Below, in pieces: positions 39,137 to 46,663 of a stretch of 64,000 nt of DNA. The DNA comes from Comamonas odontotermitis (GTDB taxonomy: Bacteria > Pseudomonadota > Gammaproteobacteria > Burkholderiales > Burkholderiaceae_C). Where the stretch lies: positions 1,426,001 through 1,490,000 of the forward strand of contig NZ_CP083451.1 of assembly GCF_020080045.1 (NCBI RefSeq), read 5' to 3'. The notes below the pieces were generated by a model. That model was given only the letters and a program-made list of their open reading frames with translations, did no database searches and was not told the origin of the DNA. The translations under genes and the position numbers were made by a program. How positions within the stretch are numbered: the first letter of the stretch is position 1; every line of letters begins with the position of its first letter.

Positions 39137-39868
39137 ATGGCTCGCAGCGAAAAATATTCCAGCCCGCCATGTCATCGTTGAATGCCCTGTACTTAGCCCG
39201 TAGCAGTACAGGCAGCTAGAGATGGGTAGCCGCGCCCTGAGAGATCAGGGCCATCACACATGCTGATTGCGAACACCTAAGACGTGGACCTCTGCCCCAG
39301 GCCCGGAGGAAGTGCAAGAGATTCCGGCCAGTCAGCAGTTGTGATGAAGAAAGGTGCCAGTAACCACTGCTTCGGGAGGTGGGTAACCTGGTTGTTTATC
39401 GACGGACGAACTTGGCTGTGCACGGCTGGGGTAGTCGCTGGAACCGTCACCAGCAGCCCGAATCATCCTTTAAGCGGCGGCGTGGAGAGCAGACACGCAG
39501 ACTAAGCAGTTTGGTGCGTACTTCCTACAGGCATAGCCTGATTAACGGGGTTGTTCGGAATCGCATCCAGTCGGGTTAGCAACCGGCCCGCTTAGAAGAT
39601 GGTCAAGCAGCAATGTAGGTCCGGACGTAACCGGGCGCCATTTAGTCCCAGGGTTTAAAGCCTGGGCAGATCAATGACCTCATGCGTGAGGATTTCATTG
39701 GCAGCAGGTGGGAGCCCTGTACATGACTGCTCGTAGATGCGTCAACGATCAGGGTTCGCAGTCCTATCCCTGATGCTGGATGAAGCAATTGCTATCCTAG
39801 GACGGCGATTAGCAAACATGTAACCAGCACTAGCATCCAGCCTCGCCAAGTGCGGGGCTTTTTCGTTT
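39137..39868 (+). ncRNA. candidate giant phage non-coding RNA (GOLLD/ROOL-like context)
   Basis: About 730 nt with no credible ORF, with its own promoter and an intrinsic terminator (39840-39868). It folds into many local and long-range helices: 39186-39193/39205-39212; 39234-39240/39245-39251 with GAGA loop; 39252-39258/39340-39346 continued by 39261-39266/39332-39337; a UUCG-capped stem near 39364-39382; 39437-39441/39450-39454; 39480-39484/39494-39498; 39528-39532/39536-39540; 39647-39652/39661-39666; an 11-bp stem 39672-39682/39687-39700 with UGCG loop and 3-nt bulge; 39748-39754/39768-39774. A tRNA gene follows. Size, helix density and tRNA neighbour match the large phage RNAs GOLLD and ROOL; I cannot place it in either by sequence. 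Confidence 0.65.
39840..39868 (+). terminator. terminator of the large non-coding RNA
   Basis: GCCTCGC and GCGGGGC pair across five bases, followed by TTTTTCGTTTT. A near copy of the hairpin follows the tRNA at 40027. Confidence 0.85.
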
Positions 39869-39947
39869 TAGCTGTCACCAGATGCTCTACCGCCCCAGCA
39901 ATCGAGCGCCAGTATGGGGAGCGCCTGTGTGACGGCTTCTGATTTTG

Positions 39948-40022
39948 GGGCCTGTCGTTCAACGGATAGGACTCCCGGCTTCGAACCGGGCGATGAGGGT
40001 TCAATTCCTTCTGGGCCCACCA
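39948..40022 (+). tRNA. phage-encoded tRNA-Arg(UCG)
   Basis: 75 nt with a complete cloverleaf: acceptor GGGCCTG/TGGGCCC (two G-U pairs), D-arm GTTC/GGAC, anticodon stem CCCGG/CCGGG with loop CTTCGAA (anticodon UCG, reading CGA), T-arm GAGGG/CCTTC with loop TTCAATT, discriminator A and encoded CCA. Phages carry tRNAs to support their own codon use or replace cleaved host tRNAs. CGA is a rare codon in high-GC hosts. Confidence 0.9.
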
Positions 40023-40026
40023 ACAC

Positions 40027-40060
40027 CCAGCCTCGCCTAGTGCGGGGATTCCTTTTTTGA
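40027..40060 (+). terminator. terminator after tRNA-Arg
   Basis: CCTCGC and GCGGGG pair across five bases, then ATTCCTTTTTT. Nearly identical to the hairpin at 39840-39858, as if duplicated with the tRNA between. Confidence 0.75.
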
Positions 40061-40178
40061 CCATGTGTGCTTCGTGGATGGGTAATAAGTCACTTACATC
40101 CGGTTTATTGTCTGGAATGAGCGTACTGTGAAGACATGGGGGTAAATCATTGCTCCCTGAACTAGACCGGAGGTCTAC

Positions 40179-40322
40179 ATGTCATTCCTTTCCAATCCTC
40201 ACCTCAGCAACCGACCGACGAAGATAGTGAATGCAGATCAGTCTCCAAAGCCTGATGACAAAAAGCCGGAAGAGAAAAAGCCTGAAGAGCAGCAGCCAAA
40301 GAAGGCAGCAGACTCTGCCTGA
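40179..40322 (+). CDS. 47-aa highly charged phage protein
   Basis: MSFLSNPHLSNRPTKIVNAD then a Lys/Glu/Pro-rich tail (PDDKKPEEKKPEEQQPKK). GGAGG lies six bases before the ATG, but TAGACC/GGTCTA (40163-40168/40172-40177) pair around it, so the ribosome site would be masked by a hairpin. Flanked by terminators. Function unknown. Confidence 0.5.
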   Translation: MSFLSNPHLSNRPTKIVNADQSPKPDDKKPEEKKPEEQQPKKAADSA

Positions 40323-40356
40323 CTCTCCAGATAGTTAGTACGTGACACCACAAGTA

Positions 40357-40376
40357 GGAGCTTCGGCTCCTTTTTT
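40357..40376 (+). terminator. intrinsic terminator with UUCG loop
   Basis: GGAGC-TTCG-GCTCC followed by TTTTTT. It ends the 47-aa gene transcript. Confidence 0.9.
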
Positions 40377-40384
40377 CATTTCCA

Positions 40385-40545
40385 GCTGCAGCAAGCGCGG
40401 CCCACTCCAGAGTGGTTTGATGGAGTGGCATCTCCTTCCCCAAGCTCACGGGGTGCTTGTAGAGCGAACGGCATCCCTTAGCCCATGTGGGTAGTCCGAT
40501 AAGGGCCCTATCAACTAACGCCCGCCTCGTGCGGGCTTTTTTATG
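40385..40545 (+). other. structured non-coding segment ending in a terminator
   Basis: About 160 nt without a convincing gene. It can form CCACTCCA/TGGAGTGG (about 40399-40426), CAAGC/GCTTG around 40441-40459 and CCCTTA/TAAGGG around 40475-40506, and ends in the GCCCGC/GCGGGC terminator near 40521-40542 with TTTTTT. It may be a short phage RNA or just the spacer before the next gene. Confidence 0.35.
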
Positions 40546-40595
40546 TGAGTTGCAGCTCGGAATGGTTCGGGCTGCGACCCGATACAAGGAAAAAC

Positions 40596-40934
40596 ATGTC
40601 AAACAAGACTATGACCGCAGGTGTTGCGGCTTCTGCTGTGCTGGGTGGATTTGCCGCGCTGCTACTGAGCTTTGTTTGGGTTGCCGCATGGTCTGGCTTC
40701 ACTCTGTCAGTGCTATGGGGCTGGTTTGTGGTGCCAATGTTCGGCCTGCCTGCGCTGTCTGTGGCCCAGGCATACGGGTTCGCGCTAGTGGTTCGTGCCG
40801 CCAAGGGGCTGGATACACGCACTGAGAAGAACCCAGATAGCTTCGGCGCTGCTCTGGGCAGGGCTTTTGTACTTGCGCCGATAGCGTGTGGACTGTTCCT
40901 GCTATTCGGATGGGTGGCGAAAAGCCTTGTTTGA
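40596..40934 (+). CDS. small phage membrane protein
   Basis: 112 aa with three hydrophobic segments (ASAVLGGFAALLLSFVWVAA, LWGWFVVPMFGLPALSVAQA, FVLAPIACGLFLLFGWVA). AAGGA precedes ATG 40596. It lies 18 nt before the terminase small subunit. Function unknown. Confidence 0.6.
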   Translation: MSNKTMTAGVAASAVLGGFAALLLSFVWVAAWSGFTLSVLWGWFVVPMFGLPALSVAQAYGFALVVRAAKGLDTRTEKNPDSFGAALGRAFVLAPIACGLFLLFGWVAKSLV

Positions 40935-40952
40935 TCAATCTCTGGAGAGCGT

Positions 40953-41381
40953 ATGCCCCTGACACCTAAGCAGGAGGCCTTTGCCCTTGCTTATGCGGAA
41001 ACGGGCAATGCTTCCGAAGCGTATCGGCGTTCGTACAACGCTGAGAACATGAAGCCTGAAGTTGTTGCCAACAAAGCCAGTGCATTACTGAAGAAGGGTG
41101 ATGTTAGGGTGAGGGTTGAGCAACTACAGGCAAATGCGGCAGAGCGCCACGATTTGACCGTTGATGACCTGTTGCGTGAGTTGGAAGAAGCGCGGACAGC
41201 AGCAAGCACTTCGGACAAGCCACAGGCGGCAGCAATGGTTGCAGCAACGATGGGCAAGGCAAAGTTGCTCGGCTATCTGACGGAAAAGGTAGAGCACTCA
41301 GGCGAGATCAAGACGCCGGAATTGAGGTTGGTGCTGCATGGAGCTACATCTACAGCCAAAACAAACGGAGGCGTTTCTTAG
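40953..41381 (+). CDS. terminase small subunit
   Basis: 142 aa. LTPKQEAFALAYAETGNASEAYRRSY is the Terminase_2-type HTH opening in parts, with NKASALLKKGDVRVRVEQLQ and LTVDDLLRELEEARTAA. It recognises phage DNA and starts packaging. It overlaps the large subunit gene by 44 nt. Confidence 0.85.
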   Translation: MPLTPKQEAFALAYAETGNASEAYRRSYNAENMKPEVVANKASALLKKGDVRVRVEQLQANAAERHDLTVDDLLRELEEARTAASTSDKPQAAAMVAATMGKAKLLGYLTEKVEHSGEIKTPELRLVLHGATSTAKTNGGVS

Positions 41382-42753
41382 CCAGGCAACCGAGATTCTC
41401 TATGGCGGAGCGGCGGGTGGTGGCAAGTCTCATCTGATGCGCGTGGCCGCAATTGCTTGGTGCATGGATATACCTGGATTGCAGGTGTACCTGTTTCGGC
41501 GCTTGTCCGATGACCTGCACAAGAACCATATGGAGGGGCCTACCAGCTTCCCATCACTGATGGCTGAATGGATCGATCAGGGTCACGTCAAAGTCAACTG
41601 GTCCAAGAACTTCATTGAGTTTTGGAATGGGGCGAAGATTCACCTGTGCCATTGCCAGTACGAAAAGGACGTGACTAAGTACCAGGGTGCTGAAATCCAC
41701 GTTCTTCTGATCGATGAGCTGACCCACTTCACGGACAAGATCTATCGATACCTGCGCGGCCGCTGCCGCCTGGGCGGGCTTAAGCTTCCTGAGAAGTACA
41801 AAGGGCTGTTCCCCCGCATCAATGCCGGATCGAATCCTGGCGGGGTGGGGCACAACTGGGTGAAGGCCACATTTGTTGATCCTGCCAAGCCTATGGAGAT
41901 CGTCCAGCAGACGAAGGAAGAGGGTGGCATGCTTCGGCAGTACATCCCCGCCAAGCTCGCAGATAACGCGGCACTGCTGGAGAACGACCCGGACTATGCG
42001 GATCGGCTGGAAGGCTTGGGCAATGCTGCCCTAGTGAAGGCGATGCGTGATGGTGATTGGAACATCGTTGCAGGCGGAATGTTCGATGATGTGTGGATCG
42101 AGGCTATCCATGTACTGGAGCCGTTCGATATCCCATCCACTTGGCGCGTTGATCGCTCGTTTGACTGGGGTAGCTCCAAGCCATTCTCTGTGGGCTGGTG
42201 GGCTGAATCTGATGGTTCGCCTGCCATGCTCAGAGATGGTACTGAGAGAAGCTTCCCCCGGGGCACGTTGTTCCGCATAGCGGAATGGTACGGCTGGAAT
42301 GGAAAGCCCAATGAAGGGTTGAAGCAGAGCGACTCAGCAACGGCGCAAGGCATTCTCAAGCGTGAGCAAGAAATGCGCATTGAGGCCAATGTTCGACCAG
42401 GGCCTGCAGATAACGCAATCTTTGACGAGGTCAATGGCGATAGCCCGGCCAAGATCCAAGAGAGGCACAAGGTGCGCTGGGAGCGCTCAGACAAGTCACC
42501 TGGCTCTCGCAAGCGCGGGTGGTCGGTGATGCGCGAGCGCCTGCGGGCCTCGATGGCGGAGCGAATGGAAGAGCCTGGCCTGTTCGTGTTCAGCACCTGC
42601 AGGCAGTTCATCCGCACTGTTCCAGTGTTGCCGCGTAGTGAAACAGACCCTGACGATGTGGACACCAAGGCTGAAGACCACGTAGGCGACGAAACGAGAT
42701 ACCGGGTGTTGGCCGTCAAGCGCACAGCCAAGGTTGAACCATTCCGCTGGTAA
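41338..42753 (+). CDS. terminase large subunit (packaging ATPase/nuclease)
   Basis: 471 aa. Walker A ILYGGAAGGGKSHLM, Walker B EIHVLLIDELTHF, then INAGSNPGGVGHNWVK as the coupling motif; the C-terminal nuclease half (VDRSFDWGSSKPFSVGWWAE, with acidic residues in FDEVNGDS) is intact. It drives DNA into the prohead and cuts it. The ATG lies inside the small-subunit gene. Confidence 0.9.
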   Translation: MELHLQPKQTEAFLSQATEILYGGAAGGGKSHLMRVAAIAWCMDIPGLQVYLFRRLSDDLHKNHMEGPTSFPSLMAEWIDQGHVKVNWSKNFIEFWNGAKIHLCHCQYEKDVTKYQGAEIHVLLIDELTHFTDKIYRYLRGRCRLGGLKLPEKYKGLFPRINAGSNPGGVGHNWVKATFVDPAKPMEIVQQTKEEGGMLRQYIPAKLADNAALLENDPDYADRLEGLGNAALVKAMRDGDWNIVAGGMFDDVWIEAIHVLEPFDIPSTWRVDRSFDWGSSKPFSVGWWAESDGSPAMLRDGTERSFPRGTLFRIAEWYGWNGKPNEGLKQSDSATAQGILKREQEMRIEANVRPGPADNAIFDEVNGDSPAKIQERHKVRWERSDKSPGSRKRGWSVMRERLRASMAERMEEPGLFVFSTCRQFIRTVPVLPRSETDPDDVDTKAEDHVGDETRYRVLAVKRTAKVEPFRW

Positions 42754-42760
42754 GGAAAAC

Positions 42761-44104
42761 ATGACAGCAATTAACTCAAAAAACGCTGCCGTCGAGCGGA
42801 TGAGCAAGGCTTGGGCGGTGATCGATCCGCTGATGGGCGGAACCCAGGCAATGCGTGACGCTGGAAAAGCGCTGCTGCCGCAGCAGCCCCGCGAAGACGC
42901 CGCTGACTACCAGTATCGCCTTGATACTGCAACGCTGTTCCCGGCCTACCAGCGCACCTGCACAGTGATGTCGGGAAAGCCGTTCTCCAAGCAGATGACC
43001 ATCAATGAGGATGTACCTGCAAAGGTGAAGGCATTGTTGCCAGACATTGATGGCCAAGGCCGCTCTATCCATGCATTTGCCTCCCAGCTCTTCGCTGAGG
43101 CGCTGTCGCACGGGTTTGGCGGGGTGCTGGTGGACTACCCGGCAGAGGGCGGAAAGCGGCCTTACTGGACGCACTATGCGCATGACTCCATTCTGGGTTG
43201 GCGCCTGGACACCTCCGAAGGGGTGGCGCGACTGACCCAGCTCCGGCTGCATGAGGCCGCTGAGGTTGAGGATGGCGACTACGGGGTGAAGATGGTGCAG
43301 CGCGTGCGGGTCCTGACTCCTGGCGGCTGGGCGCTGTACGAGCAAGGCACGGACGCATGGGCCTTGGTGGATGAGGGGGTGACCTCTCTCAGCTACATCC
43401 CATTTGTGCCGTACTACGGCAGGCGTATCGCTTTCATGGAAGGCGCGCCGCCACTGGTTGATCTGGCGCATCAGAACATCAAGCACTGGCAGCAGCAAAG
43501 CGACCAGGACGATTCTGTGTTGTACGCCAGAAAGCGGCTATTGGTCTTCACTGGCGTGAATGATGGCGAATTGTCTGCTCCAACCTCTGGTAGCTCATAT
43601 GCACTGCGTTTCGAGCGTGCAGATGCGAAAGCACAGGTGATCCAAGGCTCTGCCGAGTCGGTGACTGTAGGCCGCACTGAGCTGGAGGCGCTGGAAGACC
43701 AGATGATCCAGACGGGTGCCGAGTTGCTGGTGAAGCAGCCAGGCCAACGCACGGCGACAGAGGCATCCAACGACGCCGAGGCCAATAAGTCCACCCTGCA
43801 AAGCACGGTTGAGGACTTCGAGGACGCGATGGATCGGTGCCTACAGATCACCGCAGACTGGCTGCAGGCTGGCAATGGTGGAACTGTGTCGCTGTTCAAG
43901 GACTTTGGAGCGGCGACCCTCACTGATGCCTCTGCACAGTTGATTCTGGCGCTTCAAGGTGCAGGCATGCTGACTAAAGAAACCACCATCGTGGAAATGC
44001 AGCGCCGGGGCGTTGTAGGCCCAGATGTGGACCCTGAGACGGAGATCGAGAAGGTTCAAGCCGAAGGGCCAAGCCTGGGGAGCATGAATGGTGACGGTGA
44101 ATGA
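42761..44104 (+). CDS. portal protein (DUF4055 type)
   Basis: 447 aa. YRLDTATLFPAYQRTCTVMS, HGFGGVLVDYPAEGG, YIPFVPYYGRR and ALEDQMIQTGAELLVKQPGQ with RTATEASNDAEANKSTLQS are the DUF4055 portal pattern. It forms the dodecameric vertex through which DNA passes. AAGGAAAAC precedes the ATG. Acidic C-terminus (TEIEKVQAEG). Next gene overlaps by 17 nt. Confidence 0.85.
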   Translation: MTAINSKNAAVERMSKAWAVIDPLMGGTQAMRDAGKALLPQQPREDAADYQYRLDTATLFPAYQRTCTVMSGKPFSKQMTINEDVPAKVKALLPDIDGQGRSIHAFASQLFAEALSHGFGGVLVDYPAEGGKRPYWTHYAHDSILGWRLDTSEGVARLTQLRLHEAAEVEDGDYGVKMVQRVRVLTPGGWALYEQGTDAWALVDEGVTSLSYIPFVPYYGRRIAFMEGAPPLVDLAHQNIKHWQQQSDQDDSVLYARKRLLVFTGVNDGELSAPTSGSSYALRFERADAKAQVIQGSAESVTVGRTELEALEDQMIQTGAELLVKQPGQRTATEASNDAEANKSTLQSTVEDFEDAMDRCLQITADWLQAGNGGTVSLFKDFGAATLTDASAQLILALQGAGMLTKETTIVEMQRRGVVGPDVDPETEIEKVQAEGPSLGSMNGDGE

Positions 44105-45197
44105 ACTCCTCGAAGATGAAGCTGTTCGGCATGCTGTGGGCCTCCAGGGCTACTCCAACGGCGTTTTAAACCGGATCATGGCCATCTTGAACCGGTCGGA
44201 CAAGCGGATGCTGGATGAGTTGATCTCAATCCTGTCCGATGTTGACCCGATCACGTTCAAGGCAGAGCGGCTAGCCTCGATGCTGGCCAGTGTTCGGACG
44301 ATCATTGGCGCGGGGAATACTGAGGCTGGGCAAAAGTTGCTTGAGGAGCTTAGGCAGTTCGTTGACTACGAAACTGCTTATCTACATCAAATGCTGTTGG
44401 CCAACACACCAACGGCGGTTCATGTAGCTGCGGTATCAACTACTGCGGTCTACTCAGCAGCCATGTCCAGGCCGTTCCAAGGCGTACTGCTCAAGGAGGT
44501 TTGGAAGGACTTGACAGCACAGCAATTCAAATCCGTGCGCCAGGCCATTGCTCAAGGCTACTTGGAAGGTAAGACGACGGAAGCCATCATTCGCGAGCTG
44601 CGCGGCACCAAGGCAAAGGGATTCACTGATGGGCTGCTGGAGAAGTCACGGCGCGATGTTGAGGCAGTGGTGAGAACCGCCATCGCTCATACAGCTGGGA
44701 ATGCTCACGATGCCTTTTACGCGAAGAACTCCGATGTGCTCAAGGGCTTGAAGTGGTCTGCCACCCTGGACCTGCGTACAACGCCACAGTGCCGGATCCG
44801 AGACGGAAAGCTCTACACGCCGGAGACGCACAAACCAATAGGTCATGAGATACCCTGGGGCGCTGGGCCTGGGCGATTGCACTGGCGATGCCGGTCGGCT
44901 TCCATTCCAGTGGTGAAGTCCAACAAGGAATTGGGGATTGATCTGCCGGAACTGGAGCTGCGCAACAAAAGCAGGGCGAGCATGGACGGTCAAGTGCCAC
45001 CTGACACGACCTATGGAGACTGGCTGAAAAAGCAGTCTGCAGCGCGCCAGGATGAGGTTCTAGGCCAGACCAGAGCGCGACTTATGCGTGACGGGAAGCT
45101 AGATCTGGCTGATATGTACTCTCACAAGGGCGTGTTTCTCACCCTGGATGAGCTTCGGCAGCGTGACAAGCGGGCTTTTGAATTGGCCGGTCTTTGA
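44088..45197 (+). CDS. minor head protein (Mu F / SPP1 gp7-like)
   Basis: 369 aa. The N-terminal half is helical; the C-terminal core has RRDVEAVVRTAIAHTAGNAH, SATLDLRTTPQCRIRDGKLY and GAGPGRLHWRCRSASIPV, the conserved block of the Mu F family of head-morphogenesis proteins. Located between portal and scaffold as expected. Its exact role (DNA ejection or procapsid) is not settled for the family. Confidence 0.8.
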   Translation: MVTVNELLEDEAVRHAVGLQGYSNGVLNRIMAILNRSDKRMLDELISILSDVDPITFKAERLASMLASVRTIIGAGNTEAGQKLLEELRQFVDYETAYLHQMLLANTPTAVHVAAVSTTAVYSAAMSRPFQGVLLKEVWKDLTAQQFKSVRQAIAQGYLEGKTTEAIIRELRGTKAKGFTDGLLEKSRRDVEAVVRTAIAHTAGNAHDAFYAKNSDVLKGLKWSATLDLRTTPQCRIRDGKLYTPETHKPIGHEIPWGAGPGRLHWRCRSASIPVVKSNKELGIDLPELELRNKSRASMDGQVPPDTTYGDWLKKQSAARQDEVLGQTRARLMRDGKLDLADMYSHKGVFLTLDELRQRDKRAFELAGL

Positions 45198-45198
45198 G

Positions 45199-45210
45199 TA
45201 GACTTGGCTG
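45199..45210 (+). promoter_or_regulatory. -10 box giving a leaderless moron transcript
   Basis: TAGACT at 45199-45204 is followed six bases later by GTG 45211, where transcription should start. The upstream TTGAAT (45178-45183) is a weak -35. The same TAGACT lies before 21116. Confidence 0.4.
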
Positions 45211-45519
45211 GTGACCAAACTATCCATCGTTCCACCCCGAGAGCAGACGCCCTCTGAAAAGCTGCTGAGCGGCATCAAGGGCATCAAGCCACCGCCTGGA
45301 GTGCTTCAATGCTCCAAGTGCGGCAGTCGCACGGTTATGACAACCACGACCGGGGCGAGCATTGATGAGAATGGCCGTTACAAGCGGGGCATCGTGTGTG
45401 ACGACCGCATCTGCTACCACTGCGACAAGATGGGCGTTTGGTCGCCGATGATGCCGCAGACGCCACGGGTGTTCAAAGAACGGAAGCCGAGGGCGCCAAA
45501 ACCTAAAGTCGTGAAGTAG
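45211..45519 (+). CDS. zinc-ribbon moron protein
   Basis: 102 aa, GTG start. CSKCGSRTVMTTTTG and CDDRICYHCDKMG give two CxxC-type pairs for one zinc. The C-terminus is Lys/Pro-rich (KERKPRAPKPKVVK). It has no ribosome site but a -10 box at the right distance for leaderless expression. It sits between head genes, like the zinc-ribbon gene at 48376. Confidence 0.6.
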   Translation: MTKLSIVPPREQTPSEKLLSGIKGIKPPPGVLQCSKCGSRTVMTTTTGASIDENGRYKRGIVCDDRICYHCDKMGVWSPMMPQTPRVFKERKPRAPKPKVVK

Positions 45520-45547
45520 GATAGCCATTCATTTCATAGGAGGGTGA

Positions 45548-45742
45548 ATGAGCTACGTTCTTGCAACAACACAAAGCAAAGTCAAGTGGTACAAGTTCAG
45601 CTTCGGGCAATCAAAGCCCGGCGAGCAAGAGCTTGTAGACGTTCTTGATTTAGATGTGGTTCCAATATTTGGGGATAAGCAAACAGCAAAACTGGCCGCT
45701 CAGTCAATCGGCCTCAAGACATGGCGATACGTCAAGATTTAA
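45548..45742 (+). CDS. 64-aa moron protein
   Basis: MSYVLATTQSKVKWYKFSFG then QELVDVLDLDVVPIFGDKQT. AGGAGGG precedes the ATG by seven bases, and a terminator follows 8 nt after the stop, so it is a self-contained unit. Function unknown. Confidence 0.55.
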   Translation: MSYVLATTQSKVKWYKFSFGQSKPGEQELVDVLDLDVVPIFGDKQTAKLAAQSIGLKTWRYVKI

Positions 45743-45750
45743 TAAATTCC

Positions 45751-45782
45751 AAGCCAGCCTAACCCGCTGGCTTTTCTTTTTC
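45751..45782 (+). terminator. terminator after the 64-aa moron
   Basis: AAGCCAG and CTGGCTT pair across nine bases, then TTCTTTTTCC. It separates morons from the capsid module. Confidence 0.75.
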
Positions 45783-45901
45783 CTGGCCGCCAACGAGCAA
45801 TCTGAGGCGGCATTTTCGTGGCCGCTCAGTGTGATGCCCTGGGGCCTTTTTCATGCCCGAGACGGGCGTATTCAACTGCGCCAGAGATTGGCGAAACCAA
45901 C

Positions 45902-46642
45902 ATGACTTTGAAACTCACCGTCGATTCGCTCGACTCGGTTCCTGAAAACGTGCGCGATCTATACAAGGAAGTGGACGGGAAGTTCCGCCTTGATCTGGAT
46001 GGCTACGAAGACCCGGCAGGCCTCAAGTCTGCGCTCGACAAGGAGCGCCAGGCGGCAAAGGATGCCAGCAAGCAGGTCAGCGCCTGGAAGGCCCTGGGCA
46101 AGACGCCCGAAGAAATCCAAGCACTGCTGCAGCACCTGGAAACCGATGAAGACACCAAGCTGATTGCTGCAGGCAAGCTCGATGAAGTGGTCAAGAAGCG
46201 CACCGAGCGCATGCAAGCTGATTACGACAAGAAGCTGCAAGCTGAAGCTGACAGCCGCACCAAGGCAGAAGGCAAAGCTGCAAAGCTGGCTGACCGCACC
46301 CTGCAAGCCGTACTGCGTGATGCAGCGGCCCGCGCTGGTGCCTTGCCTGAAGCGCTGGACGACGTTGTGCGCCGTGGCGCTGGCACCTGGGTGCTGAACG
46401 ACGACGGCGATGTAGTGGCAATGAACGGTGACGAGGTCGTGTTGGGAAAAGACGGCAAGAAGCCGCTGACGACTCAAGAGTGGGCTGAATCCATTCGCGA
46501 GAGCGCTCCGTACTTCTGGCCTGCAACGCGTGGCTCTGGCGCTCCCGGCTCGGGTGGCGGCGGTGGCAATCAATCTGGCAACTTTGGCGGCAGCAAAGCC
46601 GAGCGAGTGGCCGCAATCAAGAAACTCACTTCCAAGGCCTGA
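45902..46642 (+). CDS. scaffold protein
   Basis: 246 aa, helical and charged. GKFRLDLDGYEDPAGLKSAL opens a long coiled coil (KERQAAKDASKQVSAWKALG onwards), ending in a Gly-rich linker (SGAPGSGGGGGNQSGNFGG) and a basic tip (AERVAAIKKLTSKA), the usual capsid-binding part of scaffolds. Located directly before the capsid gene. The start is ATG 45902. Confidence 0.75.
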   Translation: MTLKLTVDSLDSVPENVRDLYKEVDGKFRLDLDGYEDPAGLKSALDKERQAAKDASKQVSAWKALGKTPEEIQALLQHLETDEDTKLIAAGKLDEVVKKRTERMQADYDKKLQAEADSRTKAEGKAAKLADRTLQAVLRDAAARAGALPEALDDVVRRGAGTWVLNDDGDVVAMNGDEVVLGKDGKKPLTTQEWAESIRESAPYFWPATRGSGAPGSGGGGGNQSGNFGGSKAERVAAIKKLTSKA

Positions 46643-46663
46643 TAACAGGCAGAAAGGCAAGCT

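Noticed and set aside
39284..39579. Two short frames inside the large non-coding region
   Set aside because: No ribosome sites; composition follows the helices of the RNA candidate rather than codon pattern.
39647..39666. Possible suppressor tRNA anticodon arm (TTTAAA loop)
   Set aside because: The stem closes on an 8-nt loop and no acceptor, D-arm or T-arm fits around it.
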